Shown here piece after piece: positions 1 to 6,377 of a stretch of DNA of 11,539 bases. The stretch comes from an uncultured Anaerotruncus sp. (lineage in GTDB: Bacteria > Bacillota > Clostridia > Oscillospirales > Ruminococcaceae). The stretch lies in the NCBI RefSeq assembly GCF_902490045.1, contig NZ_CABUCJ010000077.1, forward strand, positions 1 through 11,539, written 5' to 3'. Positions within the stretch are counted from its first letter, which is position 1, and every line of letters begins with the position of its first letter. Made by a program: the position numbers and the translations under genes. A model generated the notes under the pieces. The model had not been told where the DNA came from, did not search any database, and was given only the letters and a program-made list of their open reading frames with translations.

Positions 1-79
1 CGCCGTCCACCGATCCGATGTAGGAGACGCCCGCGCGGTCAATGAGGCTGCCGATCGTCTGGACGGGATCCCGCATCAT
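1..79 (-). CDS. Pyridoxamine 5'-phosphate oxidase-like protein, N-terminal fragment (runs off the window)
   Basis: Only the first 26 codons are in the window. They read as Met-Met-Arg-Asp-Pro, then an amphipathic helix, then a beta-strand containing SYIGSVDG. This is the usual opening of small flavin-binding split-barrel proteins of the PNPOx/general-stress-protein-26 type (helix, then 'xLGSVDxxGxP'). The ATG at 79-77 overlaps the TGA of the upstream YbaK-like gene by four bases (ATGA). A GGAGG lies at 94-90, ten bases before the ATG, so this Met rather than the second one at 76-74 is preferred. The overlap implies translational coupling. The family call rests on a short stretch and could be wrong; the FMN-binding part is outside the window. 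Confidence 0.55.
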   Translation of the reverse strand, partial: MMRDPVQTIGSLIDRAGVSYIGSVDG

Positions 80-561
80 ACCGCCGTCTCCTCCCAGCCC
101 TTGCAGACGTCGACCCAGCCCGCCGCGCCCGAATACTCCTCGAGCTCGGCGCAGGTGAGCTCGATGGCGGAGTTGCCGCTGCCCGCCGCCGGGAAGACGG
201 TTTCAAACCGCTTCATCGACACGTCCAGGTAGGTCTTTACATTTTCGTTCTCGATCGCGAAGGGGCAGACGCCGCCGACCGCGTGGCCGGTGAGGGCGAG
301 CGCCTCCTCGGGCGGAAGCATCGTCGCCTTCATGGAGAACTGGTCCTTGAACTTGCGGTTGTCGATGCGCGCGTCGCCCGCCATGACGATCAGAACGCAC
401 CCCTCCGGGCTCTTGAAGGAGAGGGTCTTGGCGATGCGCGCCGGGATGACCCCGACCGCCTGCGCCGCCAGCTCGACGGTGGCGCTCGAAACCGGGAACT
501 CCAGGACGTCCCCGCCGCGCCCGCGCGCGGCAAAGAACGCCCGTACCTTTTCAATGGACAT
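76..561 (-). CDS. YbaK/EbsC-family aminoacyl-tRNA deacylase-like protein
   Basis: This 161-residue single-domain protein is of the YbaK/ProX/EbsC type. Known members hydrolyse mischarged aminoacyl-tRNA (Cys-tRNAPro or Ala-tRNAPro) in trans in the cytoplasm. Visible family marks are the N-terminal helix, the 'IAKTL' segment with the conserved lysine at about residue 45, the AGDARID strand-turn at 61-67, and the GGVCPF loop at 96-101. Length is normal for the family. A GTG at 567-565 is in frame, but GGAGG (575-571) is only three bases from it and nine from the ATG at 561, so the ATG is chosen. The gene is preceded directly by a terminator hairpin and overlaps the next gene by ATGA. The tRNA substrate cannot be told from sequence; a connection with the aromatic-acid genes upstream is not evident. 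Confidence 0.88.
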   Translation of the reverse strand: MSIEKVRAFFAARGRGGDVLEFPVSSATVELAAQAVGVIPARIAKTLSFKSPEGCVLIVMAGDARIDNRKFKDQFSMKATMLPPEEALALTGHAVGGVCPFAIENENVKTYLDVSMKRFETVFPAAGSGNSAIELTCAELEEYSGAAGWVDVCKGWEETAV

Positions 562-575
562 TTTCACATTCCTCC

Positions 576-609
576 AAAAAAGGTTGGGCGGAAGATCTTC
601 CGCCCAACC
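576..609 (-). terminator. Intrinsic terminator after the ACT-domain gene, abutting the ybaK-like RBS
   Basis: Bases 582-609 are a perfect 28-bp palindrome with arms GGTTGGGCGGAAGA and TCTTCCGCCCAACC. On the minus strand it is followed at once by six T (581-576). It lies 40 bases after the ACT-gene stop codon (649), in the correct orientation to end that transcript. The T-run runs straight into GGAGG (575-571), the ribosome binding site of the downstream gene, so any transcript of that gene must read through or begin very close by. No convincing promoter is seen between 610 and 648. Confidence 0.85.
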
Positions 610-648
610 GGCTGATGTTGTTTTCGAGGAGGCTGTCCTCCCGTACCC

Positions 649-1074
649 TCAATACACGTCCTCGCCGCTGAGGATGGGGACGCCGTGGTCGCGCAGGACC
701 TTTTCGGCGGCGTCGTTGTCGGCGACGCGCAGGATGACGTAGGCGGTCTTCTCGGCGTGGCTGACGAAGGCGTACATGTACTCCACGTCCATACCCGCCT
801 CGCGCAGGATGTCCAGCGCCTCCGCGAGCCCGCCCGGGCGGTCCTCGATGCCGACGCCGATGACGCTCGTCTGAGAGACGGTGAAGCCCTGCTCCTTGAG
901 GGCGCTTTCGGCGCGGGAGGGATGGTCGACGATCAGGCGCAGGATGCCGAAATTGGTGGTGTCGGCGATCGAGAGGGCGCGGATGTTGATCTCCCGGCTG
1001 CTGAGGACGTCGGTGATCTCCGAAAGCCTGCCCGGCTGGTTCTCGACAAATACGGAAAGCTGTTTAATAACCAT
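649..1074 (-). CDS. Tandem ACT-domain protein (amino-acid-binding regulatory protein)
   Basis: This 141-residue protein is made only of two ACT domains: ACT-1 at about residues 3-66 (VFVENQPGRLSEI, with the ligand-loop glycine) and ACT-2 at about 71-135 (GIEDRPGGLAEAL). ACT domains form dimers that bind amino acids at their interface; stand-alone pairs without an enzyme domain act as sensors or as subunits of another protein. In many clostridia such a gene sits beside phenylacetate-CoA ligase, as here. The ATG at 1074 gives the usual start MVIKQLSVFVE. A GTG nine bases upstream is in frame but unneeded. GGGTG upstream is only a weak ribosome binding site. The gene has its own near-consensus promoter (1161-1189) as well as possible read-through from the ligase. 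I infer that it senses an aromatic amino acid; the ligand is not visible in the sequence. Confidence 0.88.
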   Translation of the reverse strand: MVIKQLSVFVENQPGRLSEITDVLSSREINIRALSIADTTNFGILRLIVDHPSRAESALKEQGFTVSQTSVIGVGIEDRPGGLAEALDILREAGMDVEYMYAFVSHAEKTAYVILRVADNDAAEKVLRDHGVPILSGEDVY

Positions 1075-1134
1075 ATTACACACCCATTCTGCCGCTGAGC
1101 CGGCGTTAGTTTGACGATATTGCCCAAAAATCCG

Positions 1135-1148
1135 GGGAAGTGCTTCCC
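1135..1148 (-). other. Small hairpin in the ACT-gene 5' leader
   Basis: GGGAAG and CTTCCC arms are separated by two bases. On the minus strand the sequence continues CCGGA and then five T (1130-1126). It lies just after the predicted transcription start of the ACT gene and 93 bases before the other gene's end signals. It could be a weak terminator for the ligase transcript or a leader stem. The stem is short and the T-run is offset, so neither role is certain. Confidence 0.35.
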
Positions 1149-1160
1149 TTTCTTATGCCA

Positions 1161-1189
1161 ATTATATCATACCAGATGGCGTTTGTCGA
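1161..1189 (-). promoter_or_regulatory. Sigma-A promoter for the ACT-domain gene inside the 3' end of ligase 1
   Basis: On the minus strand, TCGACA (1189-1184, five of six -35 bases) is followed by a 17-bp spacer and TATAAT (1166-1161, perfect -10). A TG one base before the -10 makes it an extended -10. The spacer covers the last ligase codons and the stop codon. Transcription would start near 1154, giving the ACT gene a leader of about 80 bases. Confidence 0.72.
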
Positions 1190-2471
1190 TAACGCGTTTT
1201 GCTTTTCCTTCGCTGCGCTCGATCGTCTTGGGCGAAACGAGGTGCACGTGGACCGCCAGCCCGAGCATCGATTTGAAGCCGTCGACGAGCTGCTTTTCAC
1301 GGCGGGAGATGTCCTTGACGGTGTCGCCGAACATCGCGCCCGTCATCTCGACATAGACGTCGAGGGTGTCGCTGTTTTTGACGCGGTCGACGACGATCTG
1401 GTAGTTGGCGGGATAGCCGTGGTTCATGAGCACCGTCTCGATCTGGGACGGGAAGACGTTGACGCCGCGGATGATGAGCATGTCGTCGCTGCGGCCCATC
1501 GGCTTGGACATCTTGACGTGGGTGCGCCCGCAGGAGCAGGGCTCGCGGGTGAGCACGCAGATGTCGCGGGTGCGGTAGCGGAGCATCGGGAACGCCTTTT
1601 TGGTGATGCTCGTAAAGACGAGCTCGCCCTTGGAGCCCTCGGGGAGCACCTCGCCGGTGTCGGGGTCGATGATCTCGGCGATGAAGTGGTCCTCGTTGAT
1701 GTGCATGCCCGTCTGCTCGGCGCACTCGAACGAGACGCCGGGTCCGGAGAGCTCGGTGAGGCCGTAGATGTCGTACGCCTTGATGCCGAGCTTCTTTTCG
1801 ATGTCGCGGCGCATCTCCTGGGTCCACGCCTCGGCGCCGAAGATGCCCGCCTTGAGCGGGATGTCCTCCGGCCTGATGCCCATCTCCTCAAACGTCTCGC
1901 CGATGAAGGCGGCGTAGGAGGGGGTGCAGCAGAGGATGGTGGCGCCCAGATCCTGGATGAACTGGATCTGCCGCGCGGTGTTGCCGGAGGACATGGGCAG
2001 CGTGAGGCACCCGACCTTGTGGGAGCCGCCGTTGAGGCCGGGGCCTCCGGTGAAGAGGCCGTAGCCGTAGGAGACCTGCACCACGTCGCTGCGGGTGCCG
2101 CCCGCGGCCACGATTGCGCGGGCGCAGCAGTCCTCCCACAGGTCGATGTCGGCCTGGGTGTAGAAGGCGACGACGCGCTTGCCGGTGGTGCCGCTCGTCG
2201 ACTGGATGCGCACCGCGTCCTCGCGCGGGACGGCGAGCAGCCCGTAGGGGTAGGCGTCGCGCAGGTCCGCCTTGGTCAAAAAGGGCAGCTTGCAAAGGTC
2301 GTCCACCGATTTGATGTCGGAGGGCCTGACCCCCTTCTCATCCATCTTCCTGCGGTAGAACTCCACGTTTTTGTAGGCGTGTTCGACCGTTTCGACGAGG
2401 CGCTCATCCTGCCAGGCTCTGATCTGCTCCCGGGAGGCGCACTCGATTTCGGGCTGGTAGTAGTTTGGCAA
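1167..2471 (-). CDS. paaK: Phenylacetate-CoA ligase family protein 1 (AMP-forming aryl-CoA ligase)
   Basis: This 434-residue cytoplasmic ANL-superfamily ligase matches the usual PaaK length. It activates an arylacetate with ATP to the acyl-adenylate and transfers it to CoA. Visible motifs are the P-loop-like TSGTTGK at 92-98, YGLTE at 236-240 (adenine/substrate loop), YRTRD at 299-303, the GRSDD hinge at 326-330, and the C-terminal catalytic lysine region EGKAK at 421-425. C250, H257, C312 and C314 are placed as in the metal-binding cluster of PaaK-like ligases (inference). The start is TTG at 2471, because the family N-terminus (YYQPEIE) begins there and the ATG at 2480 is out of frame. An AAGGA lies ten bases upstream, inside a hairpin. 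The gene follows iorB by 33 bases. The loop after GTTGK is RVVAFYT rather than the common PTVVGYT. The exact substrate is unknown. Confidence 0.93.
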   Translation of the reverse strand: MPNYYQPEIECASREQIRAWQDERLVETVEHAYKNVEFYRRKMDEKGVRPSDIKSVDDLCKLPFLTKADLRDAYPYGLLAVPREDAVRIQSTSGTTGKRVVAFYTQADIDLWEDCCARAIVAAGGTRSDVVQVSYGYGLFTGGPGLNGGSHKVGCLTLPMSSGNTARQIQFIQDLGATILCCTPSYAAFIGETFEEMGIRPEDIPLKAGIFGAEAWTQEMRRDIEKKLGIKAYDIYGLTELSGPGVSFECAEQTGMHINEDHFIAEIIDPDTGEVLPEGSKGELVFTSITKKAFPMLRYRTRDICVLTREPCSCGRTHVKMSKPMGRSDDMLIIRGVNVFPSQIETVLMNHGYPANYQIVVDRVKNSDTLDVYVEMTGAMFGDTVKDISRREKQLVDGFKSMLGLAVHVHLVSPKTIERSEGKAKRVIDKRHLV

Positions 2472-2487
2472 AGGAATCCATTCCTTT
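2470..2487 (-). promoter_or_regulatory. Inverted repeat covering the RBS and TTG start of ligase 1
   Basis: The minus-strand sequence has arms AAAGGAAT and ATTCCTTT around GG. The first arm contains the Shine-Dalgarno bases AAGGA, and the second runs into the first base pairs of the TTG start codon (2471-2469). Folding would hide both. With a realistic loop of four to six bases the stem is six to seven pairs, so it is weak to moderate. Confidence 0.45.
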
Positions 2488-2504
2488 CTGTCGTTAAGAT
2501 TTGG

Positions 2505-3086
2505 TCACGCGGTATGGTTCCGGCCGAGCGCGAACGCGCGGCGGTTGAGCTCAAGGAATTTCGCGGGCACGCAGGCCTCCAGCGACGCCTGCCAGGCCTC
2601 CTCGGGGATGTCGAGCAGGGTGGAAAGCACCCCCATGAGCACGACGTTGACCGCCTTGGCGCTGCCGGCCTGTTCGGCCAGCGAGAGGGCGTCGATTGCC
2701 AGCAGGTTCGCGCCGGTGGCGGCGAGCTTTTCGAGGATGCCGTCGGGATAGCCCGCCGCGCCGGTGATGACCGGCATCGGGTCGATCCGCTGGTCGTTGA
2801 CGATGAGCCGCCCGCCCTCCTTCAGGTAGGGCAGCCAGCGGGCGGCCTCGAGCCGCTCAAAGGAGACGATCGCGTCGGCCTCCCCCTCCGAGACGATGGG
2901 GGAATAGACCTTGCCGCCATAGCGCACATAGGTGACGACGGAACCGCCGCGCTGGCTCATGCCGTGCACCTCGGAGACCTTGACGTCGAACCCGCGCGAG
3001 AGCAGCACGTTGCCGAGCAGCTTGGAGGCGAGCAGCGAGCCCTGCCCGCCGACCCCCACGATCATGACGCTTTTTACGTTTGCCAT
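2505..3086 (-). CDS. iorB: Indolepyruvate:ferredoxin oxidoreductase, beta subunit
   Basis: This 193-residue gamma-domain-type subunit partners IorA. Its Rossmann-like opening carries GVGGQG at 11-16, followed by HGMSQRGGSV at 41-50, the signature of the IorB/PorC (pyruvate/ketoisovalerate oxidoreductase catalytic domain) family, which binds CoA. Together with IorA it performs aryl pyruvate + CoA + oxidised ferredoxin = arylacetyl-CoA + CO2 + reduced ferredoxin. Upstream in-frame codons exist to 3131, but the ATG at 3086 gives the canonical start and overlaps the iorA stop by one base (TGATG), so translation is coupled. Length is typical. The gene lies between iorA and the second ligase in the same orientation, consistent with one operon. 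Confidence 0.94.
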   Translation of the reverse strand: MANVKSVMIVGVGGQGSLLASKLLGNVLLSRGFDVKVSEVHGMSQRGGSVVTYVRYGGKVYSPIVSEGEADAIVSFERLEAARWLPYLKEGGRLIVNDQRIDPMPVITGAAGYPDGILEKLAATGANLLAIDALSLAEQAGSAKAVNVVLMGVLSTLLDIPEEAWQASLEACVPAKFLELNRRAFALGRNHTA

Positions 3087-4831
3087 CAGCCCTGCACCCC
3101 CACGGAAGATTTCAGCGCGCCGAACGCGCACATTTTTTCACACAGCCCGCAGCCGACGCAGAGGGTCTGGTCGACGGTGACATGGCCCTCCGCCGCGCTG
3201 ATCGCGGGGCAGCCGATCTTCATGCAGGCCTTGCAGTTTTTGCACTTCTCCGCGTCCACGGCGAGCGGCGGGTTGTGCTTGACGTACTTGAGCAGCGCGC
3301 AGGGCCGCCGGGTGACGATCACCGACGGCTCGTCGGCCGCGAGCTCCTCCCTGATGACGGCCTCGAGCTCCTTAAGCTCGTTCGGGTCGACGACGCGGAT
3401 GCGCCTGACGCCCGCCGCCTCGCACACCTTCTCGATCGAAACCTGCGGGGTGGGCTGGTTTTTGAGCGTCAGCCCGGTCGTCGGGTTCTGCTGGTGCCCG
3501 GTCATGCCTGTGATCGAGTTGTCGAGCACGATGACGGTCGAATTGCCGCGGTTATAGGTGATGTCGATGAGGCCGGTGATGCCCGAGTGCATGAAGGTGC
3601 TGTCGCCGATGACCGCGACGGACTTTTTGGCCGAGTCGCCGCCGCGCGCGGTGTTGAAGCCGTGCAGCCCGGAGATCGACGCGCCCATGCAGACGGTCGT
3701 GTCGAGCGCCCCGAGCGGGGGCAGCGCGCCGAGGGTGTAGCAGCCGATGTCGCCGCTGACCATCACGCCGAGCTTGTGCAGCGTGTAGAAGAGGCCGCGG
3801 TGGGGGCAGCCGGGGCAGAGCACGGGCGGGCGCACGGGCACCGCCTCGCCGAAGGAGAGCCCGCCGGGGACCTCCTTGCCGAACGCCCGGGCGACCGTCC
3901 GCTGGGAGTATTCGCCGCAGAGGCCGAGGCGGTCCTTGCCGCCGTCGACCCGCACGCCATTCGCGCGGCAGAAGGTCTCGATGACCGGGTCGTGCTCCTC
4001 GACCACGTAGAGGGTCTTTACCCTGTCCGCGAAGCTGCGGATGAGCTTCGCGGGCAGCGGGTTCACGAGCCCGAGCTTGAGGACGCTCGCTTCGGGGAAC
4101 GCCTCCTTCACATACTGGTAGCAGGTGCCCGAGGTGATGAAGCCGACCTCCGCGTCCCCCATCTCCACCCGGTTGAGCGGGGTGGTTTCGGCGAACTCGG
4201 CGAGCTTTTTCATCCGCTCCTCGACGAAGACATGCCTCCCGACCGCGTTGGCGGGCATCATGACATATTTCTTCGGGTTCTTTTCATACGGCTTCAGCGG
4301 ATATTCCGTGCGCTCCTTCGGCTCCACGATGCTCTGGGAGTGGGCGATGCGGGTGCAGGTGCGGAAGATCACCGGCGTGTCGAACGCCTCGGAAATCTCG
4401 TACGCCGCCGCCACGAGGTCGATGCAGTCCCTTGAATCGGCGGGCTCCACCATCGGCAGCTTGGCCGCGACGGCGTAGTGGCGGGAATCCTGCTCGTTCT
4501 GGGAGGAATGCATGCCCGGGTCGTCCGCCACGCCGATGACCATGCCGGCGTTCACGCCGGTGTAGGAGGCGGTAAAGAGCGGGTCGGCCGCGACGTTGAG
4601 TCCCACGTGCTTCATCGCGCAGAAGGAGCGCGCGCCGCCGATGGCCGCGCCGAGCGCCGCCTCCATGGCGACCTTCTCGTTGGGGGCCCACTCGGCGTAG
4701 ATCTCGTCGTACTCGCTCGCATACTCGGAGATCTCGGTGGAGGGGGTGCCGGGATAGCTCGAGACGAACCGGCAGCCTGCCTCGAAGAGTCCTCTGGCAA
4801 CCGCCTGGTTGCCAAGCATCAGCTGTTTCAT
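3086..4831 (-). CDS. iorA: Indolepyruvate:ferredoxin oxidoreductase, alpha subunit (TPP and 2x[4Fe-4S])
   Basis: This 581-residue oxygen-sensitive cytoplasmic enzyme subunit binds thiamine pyrophosphate and oxidatively decarboxylates aryl pyruvates. The order of parts is: pyrimidine-binding domain with YPGTPSTEI at 26-34; CPGCPHRG at 339-346; TPP/Mg2+-binding region from GDSTF (409-413) to DNSITGMTGHQ (437-447); and a C-terminal dicluster ferredoxin. The ferredoxin cysteines are C530, C533, C536 and C541-Pro, then C558, C561, C564 and C568, enough for two [4Fe-4S] clusters. AAAGGAG at 4845-4839, seven bases before the ATG, is a near-perfect ribosome binding site and fixes the start. The gene lies 29 bases after ligase 2 and shares one base with iorB. 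Direction in vivo (amino acid breakdown or reductive carboxylation) cannot be read from sequence. Confidence 0.96.
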   Translation of the reverse strand: MKQLMLGNQAVARGLFEAGCRFVSSYPGTPSTEISEYASEYDEIYAEWAPNEKVAMEAALGAAIGGARSFCAMKHVGLNVAADPLFTASYTGVNAGMVIGVADDPGMHSSQNEQDSRHYAVAAKLPMVEPADSRDCIDLVAAAYEISEAFDTPVIFRTCTRIAHSQSIVEPKERTEYPLKPYEKNPKKYVMMPANAVGRHVFVEERMKKLAEFAETTPLNRVEMGDAEVGFITSGTCYQYVKEAFPEASVLKLGLVNPLPAKLIRSFADRVKTLYVVEEHDPVIETFCRANGVRVDGGKDRLGLCGEYSQRTVARAFGKEVPGGLSFGEAVPVRPPVLCPGCPHRGLFYTLHKLGVMVSGDIGCYTLGALPPLGALDTTVCMGASISGLHGFNTARGGDSAKKSVAVIGDSTFMHSGITGLIDITYNRGNSTVIVLDNSITGMTGHQQNPTTGLTLKNQPTPQVSIEKVCEAAGVRRIRVVDPNELKELEAVIREELAADEPSVIVTRRPCALLKYVKHNPPLAVDAEKCKNCKACMKIGCPAISAAEGHVTVDQTLCVGCGLCEKMCAFGALKSSVGVQG

Positions 4832-4860
4832 ATATGTACTCCTTTAATGAATTACTTGCG

Positions 4861-6153
4861 TCAGCGCAGGTCGACGACCCGCTTGGCCTTGCCCTGGAAC
4901 CGCTCGATCGTCTTGGGCTGCACGAGGGTGACCTTCGCGTCGATGCCCAGCACGGTGCGCAGCCTGGCGTGGATCGTCTCCTGGAGCTTTTCGAGGTCGG
5001 AGAACCGCTCGAGCAGGGAGCCGTCGATCAGCTCGACCTTGACCTCGAGCGTGTCGGTGTAGCCCTCGTGCCGCACATAGAGCATGTAGTGCGGGCTGAT
5101 CTGGCTCATCGGCATAAGCACGCTCTCGATCTGGGAGGGGAACACGTTGACGCCCTTGACCTTGATCATGTCGTCGCTGCGGCCCATGATCTTGTCCATG
5201 CGGGCGGTCGTGCGGCCGCATTTGCAGGGGGCGTAGGTCACGCGGGAGAGGTCGCGGGTGCGGTAGCGCAGCAGCGGCAGCGCCTCCTTGGTGAGGGTGG
5301 TGATGACCAGCTCGCCGACCTCGCCCTCCGCCTTCTCCCCGAGGGTGTCGGGGTCGACCACCTCGGTGAAGAAGTGGTCCTCGTTGATATGCAGGCCGTC
5401 GCGGAACTCACATTCGCCCGAGACGCCCGGGCCGATGAGCTCGCTCATGCCGTAGTTGTCGGTGGCAAAGAGCCCGAGCTTCTGCTCGATCTTTTCGCGC
5501 ATCTCGGGGGTGCTGCCCTCCGAGCCGAAGAGGCCGATGCGCAGCTTGAAGTCGTCGGGCCCGTAGCCGAGCTCGGCGGCCAGCTCGCCGAGGTAGAGCG
5601 CGTAGGTGGGGGTGGCGATCAGCGTCGTGGTGCCGAAATCCTTCATCAGCATGATCTGCTTCTCCGAGTTGCCGGAGGAGGAGGGCACGACCGAGGCGCC
5701 GAGCCGCTCGAGGCCGTAGTGCAGGCCGAGCGCGCCGGTGAAGAGGCCGTAGCCGAAGCAGATCTGCGCGATGTCCTCGTCGTTCACGCCCGCGGCGGCG
5801 ATGAGGCGCGCCATGATCTCGCTCCACATGTCGAGGTCGTTTTTCGTGTATCCGACGACGGTCGGCTTTCCGGTGGTGCCGCTCGACGCGTGGATGCGCA
5901 CGACCTTCTTCTGCGGCACCGCAAAGAGGCCGAAGGGGTAGTTGTCGCGCAGGTCGTCCTTGGTCGTCGGCGGGATATACTTGATGTCGGAGAGGGCCTT
6001 GAATCTGTCGGGGTCGAACCCGACCTCGTCAAACCGATCGTGGTAAAACTTCACGTTGTCGTAGCAGTATCGCACGATGTGCTTCATCCGCTCCAGCTGG
6101 AGCGCCTCGATCTGCTTTCGCGGCATCGTTTCGGCTTCCCGGTTGTAGATCAT
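4861..6153 (-). CDS. paaK: Phenylacetate-CoA ligase family protein 2 (first gene of the aryl operon)
   Basis: This second AMP-forming aryl-CoA ligase of 430 residues is clearly paralogous to the one at 1167-2471 along its full length. Motifs are SSGTTGK at 90-96 followed by the common PTVVGYT, YGMSE at 234-238, YRTRD at 297-301, GRSDD at 324-328, and a C-terminal QGKAK with the presumed adenylation lysine near 422. C248, H255, C310 and C312 match the putative metal site. An in-frame GTG at 6165 would add four residues. The ATG at 6153 is preferred because MIYNREAETM is the family-type opening and GAAGG lies five bases upstream, but the GTG (with AAAGGA six bases before it) is possible. It is the promoter-proximal gene of the operon, 29 bases before iorA. 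Substrate likely differs from that of ligase 1, given different residues around the GTTGK loop and the following segment (LHYGLERLG against LNGGSHKVG). Confidence 0.93.
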   Translation of the reverse strand: MIYNREAETMPRKQIEALQLERMKHIVRYCYDNVKFYHDRFDEVGFDPDRFKALSDIKYIPPTTKDDLRDNYPFGLFAVPQKKVVRIHASSGTTGKPTVVGYTKNDLDMWSEIMARLIAAAGVNDEDIAQICFGYGLFTGALGLHYGLERLGASVVPSSSGNSEKQIMLMKDFGTTTLIATPTYALYLGELAAELGYGPDDFKLRIGLFGSEGSTPEMREKIEQKLGLFATDNYGMSELIGPGVSGECEFRDGLHINEDHFFTEVVDPDTLGEKAEGEVGELVITTLTKEALPLLRYRTRDLSRVTYAPCKCGRTTARMDKIMGRSDDMIKVKGVNVFPSQIESVLMPMSQISPHYMLYVRHEGYTDTLEVKVELIDGSLLERFSDLEKLQETIHARLRTVLGIDAKVTLVQPKTIERFQGKAKRVVDLR

Positions 6154-6198
6154 GATTACCTTCACTCCGTTTCCTTTTGCGGCGTCGCCGCCGGGCGC

Positions 6199-6220
6199 TT
6201 TAACGCATTTATCCGTTAAA
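6199..6220. promoter_or_regulatory. Operator-like inverted repeat downstream of the aryl operon start
   Basis: TTTAACG, eight bases, CGTTAAA: perfect seven-base arms of AT-rich sequence in an otherwise GC-rich region. It lies at about +6 to +28 of the predicted minus-strand transcript. The size and symmetry fit the binding site of a dimeric repressor; as RNA it would be only a weak stem. The regulator is not identifiable here. Confidence 0.5.
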
Positions 6221-6232
6221 CCCTATTGCCTT

Positions 6233-6261
6233 ATCATACTGCGATCCGCGTCTAAAATCAA
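6233..6261 (-). promoter_or_regulatory. Sigma-A promoter of the paaK-iorAB-paaK operon
   Basis: On the minus strand, TTGATT (6261-6256) is followed by a 17-bp spacer and TATGAT (6238-6233, five of six). The predicted start is near 6226, giving a leader of about 70 bases to the ligase 2 ATG. No competing promoter is seen in the leader. Confidence 0.65.
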
Positions 6262-6377
6262 GCCTTCCGCCATCTTTTTTTCACTTCTTTCCCCGCCGCG
6301 CGGACATTTTTCCCCCAAAAGCCCCCGGACGGCCGGAAATCTTTTTCCACGGCGGGAATAATTCTCAGCAGCCGGCC

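Noticed and set aside
1140..3557. Very long open frame on the plus strand opposite the ligase 1-iorB-iorA genes
   Set aside because: It is antisense to three genes with clear family motifs. Its translation is Asp/Val/Leu/Gly-rich low-complexity of the kind produced by GC-rich third positions, and it has no RBS.
4834..6219. 461-codon open frame on the plus strand opposite ligase 2
   Set aside because: Same GC-driven antisense openness; it mirrors the codon pattern of the real gene and has no recognisable domain.
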